64,000 nt of DNA from PALSA-505 sp036496025 (GCA_036496025.1 DASXLW010000223.1:1-64000); one strand, 5' to 3'; positions 16,209 through 24,901 are shown, numbered from the stretch's first letter. Notes: a model not told the origin generated them from the sequence alone. A program made the numbers and translations.

Positions 16209-17333
16209 ATGACGGCTGACCGGCTGGCACTCATCGATCACCACTGCCACGGCGCGGTCACCGGCGCGCTCGACCGCCCTGGGGTCGAGGCCCTGCTCAC
16301 CGAGGCGCCGGTCCCGCCGCCGCCGGGAACGTCGATGTTCGACAGCCCGCTGGGGTTCGCGGTCCGGCGCTGGTGCGCGCCGCTGCTCGACCTGGAACCG
16401 TCCGTACCCGTCGACCGGTACCTGCAGCGCCGCGCCGAACTGGGCCCGGACGAGGTCAGCCGGCGGCTGCTGCGGGCCGCGGGCGTGGACGCGTGGCTGC
16501 TCGACACCGGCTACCAGACCAGCCAGGTGCTGACCCCGGATCAGATGGCCCGGGCCAGCGGGACGCGGGCGTACGAGGTGGTCCGGCTCGAGGCGGTCGC
16601 CGACCGGGTGGCCGGCGAGGGCACCGGCGCCGGGGACTTCGCGCCGCGGTTCGCCGAGGCGCTCAAGGCGGCGGCCAAGGACGCGGTCGGCCTGAAGTCC
16701 ATCGCCGCGTACCGCTACGGCCTGGACTTCGCCCCGACGCCCCCGGGCGCGGCCGAGGTCAGGGACGCGGCCGGGCGCTGGCTGCGCGCCATCGACGACG
16801 GCGCGCCGCCGCGGGTCACCGACCCGGTCCTGCTCCGGTACCTGATCTGGATCGGGGTGGACACCGGGCTGCCCCTGCAGTTCCACGTGGGGTTCGGCGA
16901 CCCGGACGCGCGGCTGCACCGTGCCGACCCGTCGCTGCTGCACGAGTTCCTGCTCGCCACCCAGTCATCCGGCACGCCGATCATGCTGCTGCACTGCTAC
17001 CCCTACCACCGGCAGGCCGGCTGCCTGGCCAACGTGTTCCCGCACGTGTACATGGACGTCGGCGAGGCGCTCAACCACGTCGGCGCGCGGTCTGCCGCGG
17101 TGCTGGCCGAGGCGATGGAGCTCACGCCGTTCCACAAGATGCTGTACTCCTCTGACGCCTTCGGACTGCCCGAGCTGCACTACCTGGGCGCGGCCGGGTT
17201 CCGCCGGGATCTGGCCCGGGTGACCGGGGCCTTCGTGGCCGACGGCGCCTGGTCAGCAGCGGACGCGGAGCGGGTCGCCGACCTGGTCGGGGCGGCGAAC
17301 GCCCGCCGGGTCTACCGGTTGGACGCACCGTGA
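16209..17333 (+). CDS. Amidohydrolase, FluG-like TIM barrel
   Basis: 374 residues from ATG 16209. Metal-ligand motifs of the amidohydrolase superfamily are present: DHHCHG at residues 10-15, a lysine in GLKSIAAYRYGL near 158, LQFHVGFGD near 223, MLLHCYPYHRQ near 260 and the catalytic Asp in YSSDAFGLPE near 316. The order and spacing resemble the N-terminal amidohydrolase domain of FluG/glutamyl-amide hydrolases rather than dihydroorotase. It probably hydrolyses an amide such as a gamma-glutamyl or acyl amine. The next gene starts with a 4-base GTGA overlap, so the two hydrolases are translationally coupled. Confidence 0.82.
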   Translation: MTADRLALIDHHCHGAVTGALDRPGVEALLTEAPVPPPPGTSMFDSPLGFAVRRWCAPLLDLEPSVPVDRYLQRRAELGPDEVSRRLLRAAGVDAWLLDTGYQTSQVLTPDQMARASGTRAYEVVRLEAVADRVAGEGTGAGDFAPRFAEALKAAAKDAVGLKSIAAYRYGLDFAPTPPGAAEVRDAAGRWLRAIDDGAPPRVTDPVLLRYLIWIGVDTGLPLQFHVGFGDPDARLHRADPSLLHEFLLATQSSGTPIMLLHCYPYHRQAGCLANVFPHVYMDVGEALNHVGARSAAVLAEAMELTPFHKMLYSSDAFGLPELHYLGAAGFRRDLARVTGAFVADGAWSAADAERVADLVGAANARRVYRLDAP

Positions 17334-18496
17334 GCGGCGCCAGCCTGGACGCGGCGCTGCACGCGGCGCTGGCCGGCGAGCTCGACGAGGCGGTCCGGCT
17401 CCGGCACCACCTGCACGCGCACCCCGAGCTGTCCGGATCCGAGCACCGCACGGCGGCGACGGTGTCCGCGGCCCTCGGCGCGGCCGACGCGCCCGCGGTC
17501 GGCGGCACCGGGCGGATCGTGCGCATCGGGCCGCAGTCCGGCCCCTGCGTGGCGATCCGGGCCGAGCTGGACGCGCTGCCGGTGGCCGAGCAAACAGGAA
17601 TGCCCTGGGCATCGGCGACGGGCGCCATGCACGCCTGCGGCCACGACGTGCACCTGGCCGCCGTGGTCGCGCTGGCCCGGGCCGCCCGCCGCGTCGAGCT
17701 GCCGGCCGGACTGCTCGTCGTGCTGCAGCCGCGGGAGGAGACCTCGCCGCTGGGGGCGCCCGACATCGTTGGCTCGGCCGCGTTCGCCGCGCAGCAGCCG
17801 CGCGCGGTCGTGGGCGTGCACCTGCAGCACCAGCTGCCGCCGGGTACGGTCGCGGCGGCGGCCGGCACGGTGAACGCGGCCGCCGACGAGTTCGAGATCA
17901 CGGTCGAGGGGACCGGCGGGCACGCGGGGTACCCTCAGCTCGCGGTGGACCCGGTGCCGGTGCTCTGCCAGGTCGTACTCGCGCTGCAGCAGGTCGTGAG
18001 CAGGCGCACCGACCCCACGCACGCCGCGGTCGTCTCTGTCGGCGTGCTCGAGGCGGGTCGGGCGGCGAACGTCATCCCCGGCACCGCCACTGCCCGCGGC
18101 TCGCTGCGCGCGCTGGACGAGGCCGACCGCGCGGCGATGCACGACGCGGTGCGCGAGATCGTGGAGCATACCTGCCGGGCCCAGCGCTGCCGCGGCACCG
18201 TGGCGATCGTGGCGGGTGAGCCCGCGCTGGTCAACGACGAGGCGCTGGCCGCCGCCAGCTGGCCGCGGCTGCGCGAGGCGGGCTTCACCGTGGACACGTC
18301 GTTCCGCTCCTGCGGGGCCGATGACTTCGCCTACTACGCTCGCAGCGCGCCGGTGCTGATGGTCTTCGTCGGGTCCGGCGGCCCGGTCACCCTGCACCAT
18401 CCCCGGTTCCTGCCGGACGACGGCACCGTCGGCCAGGTTGCGGCGGTCATGCTGGCCGGCTACCTGGGCGCCCTGACGCTGATAGCCGACCGGTAG
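17330..18496 (+). CDS. M20-family amidohydrolase (M20D, hippurate-hydrolase-like)
   Basis: 388 residues beginning at GTG 17330 inside the stop region of the preceding amidohydrolase. Motifs: LRHHLHAHPELSGSEHRTA near residue 23, VAIRAELDALPVAEQTGMPW near 68, the metal-site MHACGHDVHLAAVVALA near 98, LVVLQPREET near 126 and VGVHLQHQLPPG near 160. The C-terminal FRSCGADDFAYYARSAPVLMVFVG closes the catalytic domain, and a dimerisation insert lies between. The family hydrolyses N-acyl or indole-conjugated amino acids. Pairing with the FluG-like enzyme suggests sequential amide cleavage of an acylated amine or amino acid. Confidence 0.88.
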   Translation: MSGASLDAALHAALAGELDEAVRLRHHLHAHPELSGSEHRTAATVSAALGAADAPAVGGTGRIVRIGPQSGPCVAIRAELDALPVAEQTGMPWASATGAMHACGHDVHLAAVVALARAARRVELPAGLLVVLQPREETSPLGAPDIVGSAAFAAQQPRAVVGVHLQHQLPPGTVAAAAGTVNAAADEFEITVEGTGGHAGYPQLAVDPVPVLCQVVLALQQVVSRRTDPTHAAVVSVGVLEAGRAANVIPGTATARGSLRALDEADRAAMHDAVREIVEHTCRAQRCRGTVAIVAGEPALVNDEALAAASWPRLREAGFTVDTSFRSCGADDFAYYARSAPVLMVFVGSGGPVTLHHPRFLPDDGTVGQVAAVMLAGYLGALTLIADR

Positions 18497-18741
18497 GCCG
18501 ACAGCGCGCTGATGCCGTGCCCGGACGCAGGGCCGCGCCCCGGACCGGGCCAGCTCAGCCGCCGGCGCGGACCCGCGGCTCTCTTGCGGCGGCTCGCGGC
18601 CGCCCGCTGCGGCGCGGCCGCATGCTCGTGCATGGCCCGGACCTGGTCGGTGGCTATGGCCTGGATGATCAGCGGGTGCACGGCTTCCTCCCGGGTCGCG
18701 GCCGTAACGGCCTCGTGGTGGCGGGGGTGGCCGCTTACCAT
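18460..18741 (-). CDS. Small basic hypothetical protein
   Basis: 93 residues from ATG 18741, which overlaps the stop of the upstream small gene by one base (TGATG), a hallmark of translational coupling. The middle part (HPLIIQAIATDQVRAMHEHAAA, then PQRAAASRRKRAAGPRRR) is an amphipathic helix followed by a highly basic stretch, a layout seen in many tiny actinobacterial proteins. Its 3' end overlaps the M20 gene on the other strand by 37 bp. Function unknown; existence rests on the TGATG junction and composition. Confidence 0.5.
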   Translation of the reverse strand: MVSGHPRHHEAVTAATREEAVHPLIIQAIATDQVRAMHEHAAAPQRAAASRRKRAAGPRRRLSWPGPGRGPASGHGISALSAYRSAISVRAPR

Positions 18742-19055
18742 CACCACGAACCGGGAACCCCGCGATGGACACCATCCGGCGGCGGATCAGCCGGCGATCC
18801 GGCGCCGCGCGGCGGCATACCGGGCACACTCAGCGGCGGCCGCTTGATCGCCGGGATCACGGAGGTCAGCTCCCTGCTGGCGTGCGCCGTCGCCTGGCGT
18901 CGCTGGTGTTGCTCCTCGGCTCTCGCGGTGGCCGCGGCGAGCCGCTCACTCATCACGCGCAGCCGGTGACCCTGCGCCCGGGCCCGCAGCACCAGATCCA
19001 CGGCCCATCCTGCGACGACCGCACCAGCAAAGCCGGCAATGAGCAGGGCAACCAC
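18741..19055 (-). CDS. Small single-pass membrane protein
   Basis: 104 residues from GTG 19055, with AAGGAAGG about 10 bases upstream. Residues 2-22 (ALLIAGFAGAVVAGWAVDLVL) are a clear transmembrane or signal-anchor helix. They are followed by a charged, helical, coiled-coil-prone stretch (RARAQGHRLRVMSERLAAATARAEEQHQRRQ) and a proline-rich tail. It is coupled by TGATG to the next small gene. No family recognised; a membrane-anchored adaptor is a guess. Confidence 0.6.
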   Translation of the reverse strand: MVALLIAGFAGAVVAGWAVDLVLRARAQGHRLRVMSERLAAATARAEEQHQRRQATAHASRELTSVIPAIKRPPLSVPGMPPRGAGSPADPPPDGVHRGVPGSW

Positions 19056-19278
19056 GTATGTCCCTTCCTTTCGTTGCGGGGAGGCCTGGCGGCACTTTCC
19101 ACGTTATGCGAGGCCGCTTCCGGCGCCGCACCGGCTCGCCCCGGGCCGGCGGGCGGCCGCCGCGCCGAGCGGGAACCGCGAACCCGGCGGCGACCGCGGG
19201 GTAGGCGGCTGAGCCCAGGCCAGGGTCGGCGGTTAGCCTGGTGCTGAGGGGCTGTGGGCTGCGGCAAGGGAGGCCCGG

Positions 19279-20418
19279 ATGCCTCGCAGAATCGGGTACC
19301 CGCTGATGTTCGGCGCGGTCGCCGCCTTGGCGTGGGCTTGGTGGCCGGCTGCGCCGGCCGGCCTGGCCACCTCGATACGCCGGCTCGACATGACCGTGAC
19401 CGCGGCGATGCTGGCCGGGCTGCCGTGGCTCGCCCGCCGGTTCTTCGGTCCGGCCGGCCGTGGCCGGGCGGCCGTGGCCGTGCGGGCCGGCGGCTACGCG
19501 GTGGTGATCGCCGTGGTGCTGGTCAAGGCCGCGGTGGAGTGGTCCGGATACAACGGTCCGACCGGGGTCTCCCGGCTGGCGGGCCTGTGGGCGGGCGAGA
19601 TCGTCTTCCTGATCGTGCTGGCGGCCTACGTGACCGGGATCCTCGCTGCTACCGCCCAGCGGCCTCCGATCCGCCCGCCCGCCCTGGTCATCGGCACCGG
19701 ATCCGGGCTGGCGGCGGGGGTCATCATGTACGCGCTGCCGCCGGTCGGCGGCCTGCTGCACGTCACGGGCGGCTGGCCGGCGCGGATGTACGGCGCGGCC
19801 CGGGTGCTAGCGGTACTGGCGGTGCTTGCGGCGGGCGTCGCGGCAGGGATGACGGCGGCCCGGCGGGCCTCGGGCCGGGACGGCAAGCTGTCGCTGGCCG
19901 ACGTCCGCGCCCGGCAGGGAGTCGCGACCGGGCTGTGCGCAGGCGCCACGGCCGCGCTGGTGGTCTGCGTGCTGGGCATCGGCACGGCCGCGTTCGTGCC
20001 GCATGCGCTGGACCGCCTGCGGTGGGCCCTGTCCGGTCCCCATCTCGCCCCGGCCGGCCTGTACGGGTTCGAGATCAGCCTCACCGACACCGCGGCCGGG
20101 CATCTTCTCGTGCTGGTCATCTTCCCGGTGTTCGGCGCCGGGCTCGGCGCCTGGGGCGGGCTCTGCGCGGCGGGCCGTCCGGGTCAGCTGCCCGACGAAG
20201 GTGGCGGCGGGGGCGGTCACGGGCCGCCGACACCACCGCCCCCGCCGCCCGGCGGCGGCCGGCGCCGCCACGAGGAGCGTCCGCCGCCCGCCTTCCTGGA
20301 CGGCGGCTACCTGGTCGACCTGCCCCCCGTACCCGGGCTTCCGGGGGCTGGAGACTATGCGGACCCCGCGCCCGCCGGTCCGGTCAAGATCCCCGCCGGG
20401 ACCGCCTCACGCCGGTGA
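19279..20418 (+). CDS. Polytopic membrane protein of unknown function
   Basis: 379 residues with about seven or eight hydrophobic helices (for example YPLMFGAVAALAWAW, GGYAVVIAVVLVKAAV, EIVFLIVLAAYVTGI, ALVIGTGSGLAAGVIMYAL, VLAVLAVLAAGVAAG, GATAALVVCVLGIGT, LLVLVIFPVFGAGLG). The C-terminal about 80 residues are cytosolic low-complexity Gly/Pro (GGGGGGHGPPTPPPPPPGGG). Start ATG 19279 is supported by GGGAGG 7 bases upstream. It resembles uncharacterised actinobacterial integral membrane proteins; no transport or catalytic motif is seen. Confidence 0.72.
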   Translation: MPRRIGYPLMFGAVAALAWAWWPAAPAGLATSIRRLDMTVTAAMLAGLPWLARRFFGPAGRGRAAVAVRAGGYAVVIAVVLVKAAVEWSGYNGPTGVSRLAGLWAGEIVFLIVLAAYVTGILAATAQRPPIRPPALVIGTGSGLAAGVIMYALPPVGGLLHVTGGWPARMYGAARVLAVLAVLAAGVAAGMTAARRASGRDGKLSLADVRARQGVATGLCAGATAALVVCVLGIGTAAFVPHALDRLRWALSGPHLAPAGLYGFEISLTDTAAGHLLVLVIFPVFGAGLGAWGGLCAAGRPGQLPDEGGGGGGHGPPTPPPPPPGGGRRRHEERPPPAFLDGGYLVDLPPVPGLPGAGDYADPAPAGPVKIPAGTASRR

Positions 20419-20446
20419 GGCCCTCGCCCCGGATCCGAAGCGCGTC

Positions 20447-20794
20447 TCAGGCTGCGGGACGAACCATGCCCGCATCGGGGCGCTTGGGCGGACGGCCGCG
20501 CGGCCTCTTCCGTCCGATGATCCGGCCGTGGTCGAAGATCTCGCCGCCCCAGACGCCGCAGGGTTCGGAGCGCTGCACCGCGCCGGACAGGCAGGCCTCG
20601 CGCAGCGGGCAGGGGCGGCAGCGCGCCTTGGCCAACTCCAGTTCGGCTGGGCGCTCGGAGAACCAGAGCTGCGGATGACCGGCCCGGCATGGCGGCGGGG
20701 CATCCAGGGCTTCGGCCGCCCGGGCCAACTCCGCCACGGAGGTGCCGGCCGCCGGGCCGGCCGGCTGGGAGCCGGGAGCGAGGATGCTTGGCAT
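20447..20794 (-). CDS. WhiB-family Fe-S regulator, WhiB7-like
   Basis: 115 residues. Four cysteines (C36; C59 and C62 in CRPCPLREAC; C68) fit the WhiB [4Fe-4S] site. GVWGGE, the conserved beta-turn, follows, and then a basic C-terminus RKRPRGRPPKRP with the RGRP AT-hook typical of WhiB7. WhiB7 activates multidrug-resistance genes and its own AT-rich promoter together with the primary sigma factor. The name is withheld because WhiB paralogues are hard to separate without an alignment. The gene is convergent with the membrane-protein gene and 156 bp downstream of the M20 dipeptidase stop in the same orientation. Confidence 0.88.
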   Translation of the reverse strand: MPSILAPGSQPAGPAAGTSVAELARAAEALDAPPPCRAGHPQLWFSERPAELELAKARCRPCPLREACLSGAVQRSEPCGVWGGEIFDHGRIIGRKRPRGRPPKRPDAGMVRPAA

Positions 20795-20950
20795 GGCTGG
20801 CTGTCCTTCGGGTTCGCTGCGGCCGAGGCGGCGCGCTGGTCCTGGCCGCCCCGGGCGGAGGCACTCACTAAGAACAGAGACTTGTCCGCGCCGGAAAATT
20901 CATCGCCGCCCGCAAAAGCCGGGACCGGCGCGGGTTCGGCCGCAGGTTCC
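20795..20950 (-). promoter_or_regulatory. Leader/promoter region of WhiB7-like gene
   Basis: Between the dipeptidase stop and the WhiB ATG, the minus strand carries a short AT-rich patch (ATGAATTTTC, plus-strand 20894-20903). This fits the AT-hook-bound element seen upstream of whiB7 promoters. A GC hairpin CCGCC - CCG - GGCGG (around 20850) lies in the leader. The mapping is inferred. Confidence 0.35.
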
Positions 20951-22309
20951 TTAGCTGGCAGCGGCGAGGTTGCGGAGCAGCAGCGTCTCGGCCAGGCACG
21001 CCCGCTCGAACACCGCCAGGTGCAGGCTCTCATTCGGGCCGTGCGCGCGGGTGTCCGGGTCCTCGACTCCGGTGATCAGAATCTCGGCGTCCGGATAGCG
21101 CTCGGCGAAGGCCGTGACGAACTGGAGGGACCCGCCGACGCCGATGTCGACGGCGGGCACGCCCCAGGCTTCGGCCAGCGCGGCGTGTGCGGCCCGGTAG
21201 GCACGGCCCGCGGCGCGCGCGGCGTACGGGGCGACGGTCGCGCCGGGCTGCACCGTGACCTGCACGCCCCACGGCGCGTGCGCCCGCAGGTGTGAGGCCA
21301 GCGCGGCCCGCGCGCGCACGGCGTCATCGCCCGGAGCCACCCGCAGGCTCACCTTCGCCCGCGCGGCCGGGACGAGCGTGTTGGCCGCGCCGTCGACCGG
21401 CGGGGCGTCGATGCCGATGACGGCGATGGCCGGGTGCGCCCAGAGCCGTTCGGTGAGGTCGCCGGAGCCGATGAGCGCCACCCCGTCCAGCAGCCCGGCG
21501 TCGGCCCGCAGCCGTTCCTCGGTCAGGCCGAGCGGCTCGGCCCTGCCCCGCGCGAGGCCCGTCACGGCCACGTCGCCGCGCTCGTCGTGCAAGGTGGCCA
21601 GCAGCCGGCACAAAGCGGTCAGCGCGTCGGGAACGGCGCCGCCGTACAGCCCGCTGTGCACGCCATGGCGGAGCGCCCGCACCTCCACGGTGACGTTGGC
21701 CCCGCCGCGCAGCGAGGTGGTCAGGGCCGGCACGTTTGCGGCCCAGTTGGCCGAGTCGGCGAGCACCACGACATCCGCGGGGATCCGCGCCGAGTACTCG
21801 GCCAGGAAGCGGGGCAGCGACGGCGAGCCGATCTCCTCCTCGCCCTCGACGAGCACGCTCACCCCGACCGGGAGGGCGCTACCGTGCGCGCGCAGCGCCG
21901 CCAGGTGCACCGCGATGCCGGCCTTGTCGTCGGCGGCGCCGCGCCCGTAGAGCCGCCCGTTCCGTACCGCCGGCTCGAACGGGTCGCTGGCCCAGCCCGC
22001 GGGGTCGCCGGGCGGCTGCACGTCGTGGTGCGCGTACAGCAGGACCGTGGGGGCGCCGGGCGGGCCGGGCCGGCGTCCCAGCACGGCCGGCCGGCCGCCC
22101 TCGACGCCGAGCACGTCGACCTCGGGCAGTCCGGCCGCCCGCAGCATGGCGGCGACCTCGGCGGCGCTGGCCCGCAGCCGCGGCGCGGCGGCCGGATCCG
22201 CCGATACCGAGCCGATTCGCACCAGCCGCTCGAGGTCGGCCCGCACCGACGGCAGCACCCGCCGCACCGCCGCGGCGAGCTCCCCGCTGTCGCGCTGGCC
22301 CACGCCCAC
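20951..22309 (-). CDS. M20-family dipeptidase
   Basis: 452 residues from GTG 22309. The M20 metal-site motifs are complete: LLYAHHDVQPPGDPAGW near residue 90 (His then Asp), GRLYGRGAADDKAGIAVHLAAL near 118 (bridging Asp), VLVEGEEEIGSPSL near 152 (Glu-Glu catalytic pair), VVLADSANWA near 180 and the C-terminal ITGVEDPDTRAHGPNESLHL near 425. This is the PepV/carnosinase-type dipeptidase branch. It sits on the same strand as two ATP-grasp ligases, separated from them by 132 bp containing a dispersed palindromic repeat, and could process or recycle a dipeptide made by them. Confidence 0.9.
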   Translation of the reverse strand: MGVGQRDSGELAAAVRRVLPSVRADLERLVRIGSVSADPAAAPRLRASAAEVAAMLRAAGLPEVDVLGVEGGRPAVLGRRPGPPGAPTVLLYAHHDVQPPGDPAGWASDPFEPAVRNGRLYGRGAADDKAGIAVHLAALRAHGSALPVGVSVLVEGEEEIGSPSLPRFLAEYSARIPADVVVLADSANWAANVPALTTSLRGGANVTVEVRALRHGVHSGLYGGAVPDALTALCRLLATLHDERGDVAVTGLARGRAEPLGLTEERLRADAGLLDGVALIGSGDLTERLWAHPAIAVIGIDAPPVDGAANTLVPAARAKVSLRVAPGDDAVRARAALASHLRAHAPWGVQVTVQPGATVAPYAARAAGRAYRAAHAALAEAWGVPAVDIGVGGSLQFVTAFAERYPDAEILITGVEDPDTRAHGPNESLHLAVFERACLAETLLLRNLAAAS

Positions 22310-22347
22310 CCCATGACGCTAGCCGCTCGCCCGGCCGCCAAGGTGGT

Positions 22348-22395
22348 CGATGGCACATCGCCGACACCCCGGGGAGGGGCAATGGCGCATCGACC
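22348..22395. repeat. Dispersed near-palindrome, two copies in opposite orientation
   Basis: CGATGGCACATCG (22348-22360) is the exact reverse complement of CGATGTGCCATCG, which occurs twice at 47360-47403. A second, 2-mismatch copy (ATGGCGCATCGACC, 22382-22395) follows. The core has CGATG/CATCG arms around a 3-nt centre. It lies in the gap between the dipeptidase and ATP-grasp genes. Confidence 0.6.
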
Positions 22396-22441
22396 ACGCT
22401 CGGGGAGCCCGCGCGCCACGGCGGGCAGCGGCGCGGCGGCC

Positions 22442-23659
22442 TCAGCCCGCGTACAAGTGGAGCCCGGTCGCGAAGCGCCGCATGATCTGCGTGGCCTGCG
22501 GCAGCTCCGGGTGGCGGATGATCACCATGCCGTCGGCGATGAGCGTGGCCCGCCAGTCCCGCCGCGGCGCCCCCACCGGGAGCAGTTCCAGCGCGGCCAC
22601 GTGCTCCCCGTACTCGGCCAGCAGCCGGTCCAGGCCTTCGTAGTGCGTGATCCGGCCGGACCCGCTGGCCCGCTTGAAGATGCTCGCGGCGTTGTACCGC
22701 TTGTGCACCGGCTGCGAAATCCGCCCGTGCGTGACGGCTTCGGCCCAGCCCGCGAACAGGTCGGCGTCGGTCGCGTAGTTCATCACGTCGACCGTGCGGG
22801 CGCCCGGCGGCCGGGCGCCGATCTCGCCGAATACCACCTCGCCGTCGGCCTTGCGGTACCACTCCATGTGGGTGAACCCGTCGCGGAACCCGAGCACCTG
22901 CAGCACGGCGGCACCGAGCTCGCGGCCGCCCTGCAGCCCGGGCGCGTCCAGGTCCCGCAGCGCCATCGTCGTCGGGCTGACCCACTCGTGCATCTTGGTG
23001 ACCAGCGGCCGGGGGTCGTACTGGCAGATGTTCTCGAACAGCACCCGCCCGCCGGCGCAGATCGTGTCATAGGTGAATTCCTCGCCGTCGATGAACTCCT
23101 CCACGCTGACCTGCGGCACGTGCCGCACCATGGGCAGGATGGAGTCGAGGTCGGCGGGCGTGTCGGCCCGGTAGGTGTCAGCCGATCCGGCCCCGTCCAC
23201 CGGCTTGACGATGAGCGGGAAGCCGAGATGATCCGCTGCGGCCCACACGCCGCCCACGGTCTGCGCCGCGACGTGCCGTGGCGTGCGCAGGCCCGCCGCG
23301 TCGAGCAGCTGCTTCATCCGCTCTTTATCGCGGAACGGCAAGGTCTGCGCCACGGTCAGCCCCGGCAGCCCGAGTTCCTCCCGCAGCCGCGCGGCGAGGA
23401 TCATGTAGGGCTCCCACAGGCACTCCACCCGGTCGAGCCGCACCTGCCGGGCCAGCTCGCGCACGGTCGCGGCCACCGCGTCCTCGGCCGCCAGCGAGCC
23501 AGCCTGGATGTAGTGCGCCAGCGCGTCCCGCGCGGGCTCGGGCAGCGCCTGCGGCGACTGGTCGCCGAGCCCGATGACCGATACCCCCGCGCGGGCGAGC
23601 CCGCGGGTGAAGAACGCCATCTCCGCCGGGTACCCCGGCGAGATCATCAGCACGTTCAT
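22442..23659 (-). CDS. ATP-grasp carboxylate-amine ligase (1 of 3)
   Basis: 405 residues. The N-terminal pre-ATP-grasp fold opens MNVLMISPGYPAEMAFFTRGL. The ATP-grasp core has FPLIVKPVDGAGSADTYRAD (phosphate-loop region near residue 150), VEEFIDGEEFTYDTIC near 187 and the Mg-binding GEIGARPPGA near 290. The layout matches peptide and carnosine-synthase-like ligases that activate a carboxylate as acyl-phosphate and join it to an amine. It starts 7 bp after the stop of ATP-grasp ligase 2, so the two form an operon. It shares length and motif order with the other two ligases here, which suggests duplication followed by divergence. Substrates unknown. Confidence 0.9.
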   Translation of the reverse strand: MNVLMISPGYPAEMAFFTRGLARAGVSVIGLGDQSPQALPEPARDALAHYIQAGSLAAEDAVAATVRELARQVRLDRVECLWEPYMILAARLREELGLPGLTVAQTLPFRDKERMKQLLDAAGLRTPRHVAAQTVGGVWAAADHLGFPLIVKPVDGAGSADTYRADTPADLDSILPMVRHVPQVSVEEFIDGEEFTYDTICAGGRVLFENICQYDPRPLVTKMHEWVSPTTMALRDLDAPGLQGGRELGAAVLQVLGFRDGFTHMEWYRKADGEVVFGEIGARPPGARTVDVMNYATDADLFAGWAEAVTHGRISQPVHKRYNAASIFKRASGSGRITHYEGLDRLLAEYGEHVAALELLPVGAPRRDWRATLIADGMVIIRHPELPQATQIMRRFATGLHLYAG

Positions 23660-23666
23660 CGGCCGC

Positions 23667-24887
23667 CTAGCCCAGCTCGACGCGCACCGTGGTGACCAGC
23701 TGCCGCAGCGCGTCGGCGACCACGGCGGTTTCCGGGTGCCGCACGATCACGTAGCCGTCGCCCTCGTAGCTGCCCGAGGACGGCTGGCCCGGCCGCGGCA
23801 ACCGCGACTCGATGACGAGCGAGCGCACCTCGGGCGACAGCGCATCCAGGCCGTGTACCGCCCGGACCGTGCCCGCGCCCTGGCCGCGCAGGTAGGCCGT
23901 GCCGGCGGCCCAGCGGCGCTCCGGCGGCTGGAAGCTGTCGTCGATCATCAGCCGCGCCCACGCGCGGTAGAGGTCGAAGTCGTGCGCGTAGCACAGCATC
24001 GAGGTGATCTGAGCGCCCGGCGGACGCGCGCCGACCTCGGAGACCGCGACCGAACCGTCCGGCCGCCGGAACCACTCCATATGGGTCAGCCCGGACTTGA
24101 GTCCGAGAGCGCGCAGGGCCAGCGGCGCAGCCGTTCGGATGCCGTCATACTCGGGCCCGATGCTGCGGGGCAGCAGCACCACCCACTGCATCCACGGGTT
24201 GCGGAGCACCTCCAGCGGCGTCGGCAGGTAGTTCGAGACCGAGTCCCAGACCACCTGCCCGTCCACCATCACGCTGTCGTAAGAGCCCTCCTCGCCGGTG
24301 AGGAACTCCTCGATCAGCGCTGGCCGGTCCGGGGTCGGCGGGGCCATGTCCAGCCAGGCCCTCAGGTCGTCCGGGTCGTTGAGGCGGAACGTGCTCTTGG
24401 CCCCCGCCCCCGCGGGCGGCTTGACCACCAGGGGGAAGCCGACCTCGGCCGCGAAGCCGACCGCGGCCGACGCCGAGTCGGCCAGCCGGTGCCGGGCGCA
24501 CGGCACGCCCGCGGCGCGCAGCACCGTCTTCATCTGCGCCTTGTCGCGGAAGTTGCGGGCGGTAGCCGCGTCCATCCCGGCGATGCCCGCGTGCTCGCGA
24601 ACCTGGCCCAGCGGCACCTGCAGCTGTTCCAGCACGGCCAGCAGCCGTTGCAGCGGATGGCCGAACTGCTGGCCGAGCCCCGCTACGGCGCCGGCGATCT
24701 GCCTGGGATCGAGCGGATCGTCGATCCGCCAGTGCGCGGCCAGGCTGCGCCGCAACTCGGGCGGCAGGCGGTCGGCCGGCTCGCAGGTGATCAGGGCCAG
24801 TTGCACGTCCGGCACGCCCGCCGCCGCGTCCACGAACCGCGTCGTCGTGTCGAGCAGGTAGGGCGCGACGAACCCGGCGACCGTCAT
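23667..24887 (-). CDS. ATP-grasp carboxylate-amine ligase (2 of 3)
   Basis: 406 residues from ATG 24887; the frame upstream is shadow of the TnpB 3' end. Core motifs: FPLVVKPPAGAGAKSTFRLND near residue 151, IEEFLTGEEGSYDSVMVDG near 192, THMEWFRRPDGS near 262 and SEVGARPPGA near 282. The N-terminal domain (MTVAGFVAPYLLDTTTRFVDAA) is more divergent than that of its siblings. The gene begins only 49 bp after the TnpB stop on the same strand, so its promoter and leader lie inside or against the transposon end and it may now be transcribed through TnpB. Ligase 1 follows with a 7-bp gap. Confidence 0.9.
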   Translation of the reverse strand: MTVAGFVAPYLLDTTTRFVDAAAGVPDVQLALITCEPADRLPPELRRSLAAHWRIDDPLDPRQIAGAVAGLGQQFGHPLQRLLAVLEQLQVPLGQVREHAGIAGMDAATARNFRDKAQMKTVLRAAGVPCARHRLADSASAAVGFAAEVGFPLVVKPPAGAGAKSTFRLNDPDDLRAWLDMAPPTPDRPALIEEFLTGEEGSYDSVMVDGQVVWDSVSNYLPTPLEVLRNPWMQWVVLLPRSIGPEYDGIRTAAPLALRALGLKSGLTHMEWFRRPDGSVAVSEVGARPPGAQITSMLCYAHDFDLYRAWARLMIDDSFQPPERRWAAGTAYLRGQGAGTVRAVHGLDALSPEVRSLVIESRLPRPGQPSSGSYEGDGYVIVRHPETAVVADALRQLVTTVRVELG

Positions 24888-24901
24888 GGACAGAACGTAC
24901 C

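Noticed and set aside
21434..23695. 753-codon plus-strand frame over the dipeptidase and ligase 1
   Set aside because: It spans two genes on the other strand and their intergenic gap, with no recognisable domain.
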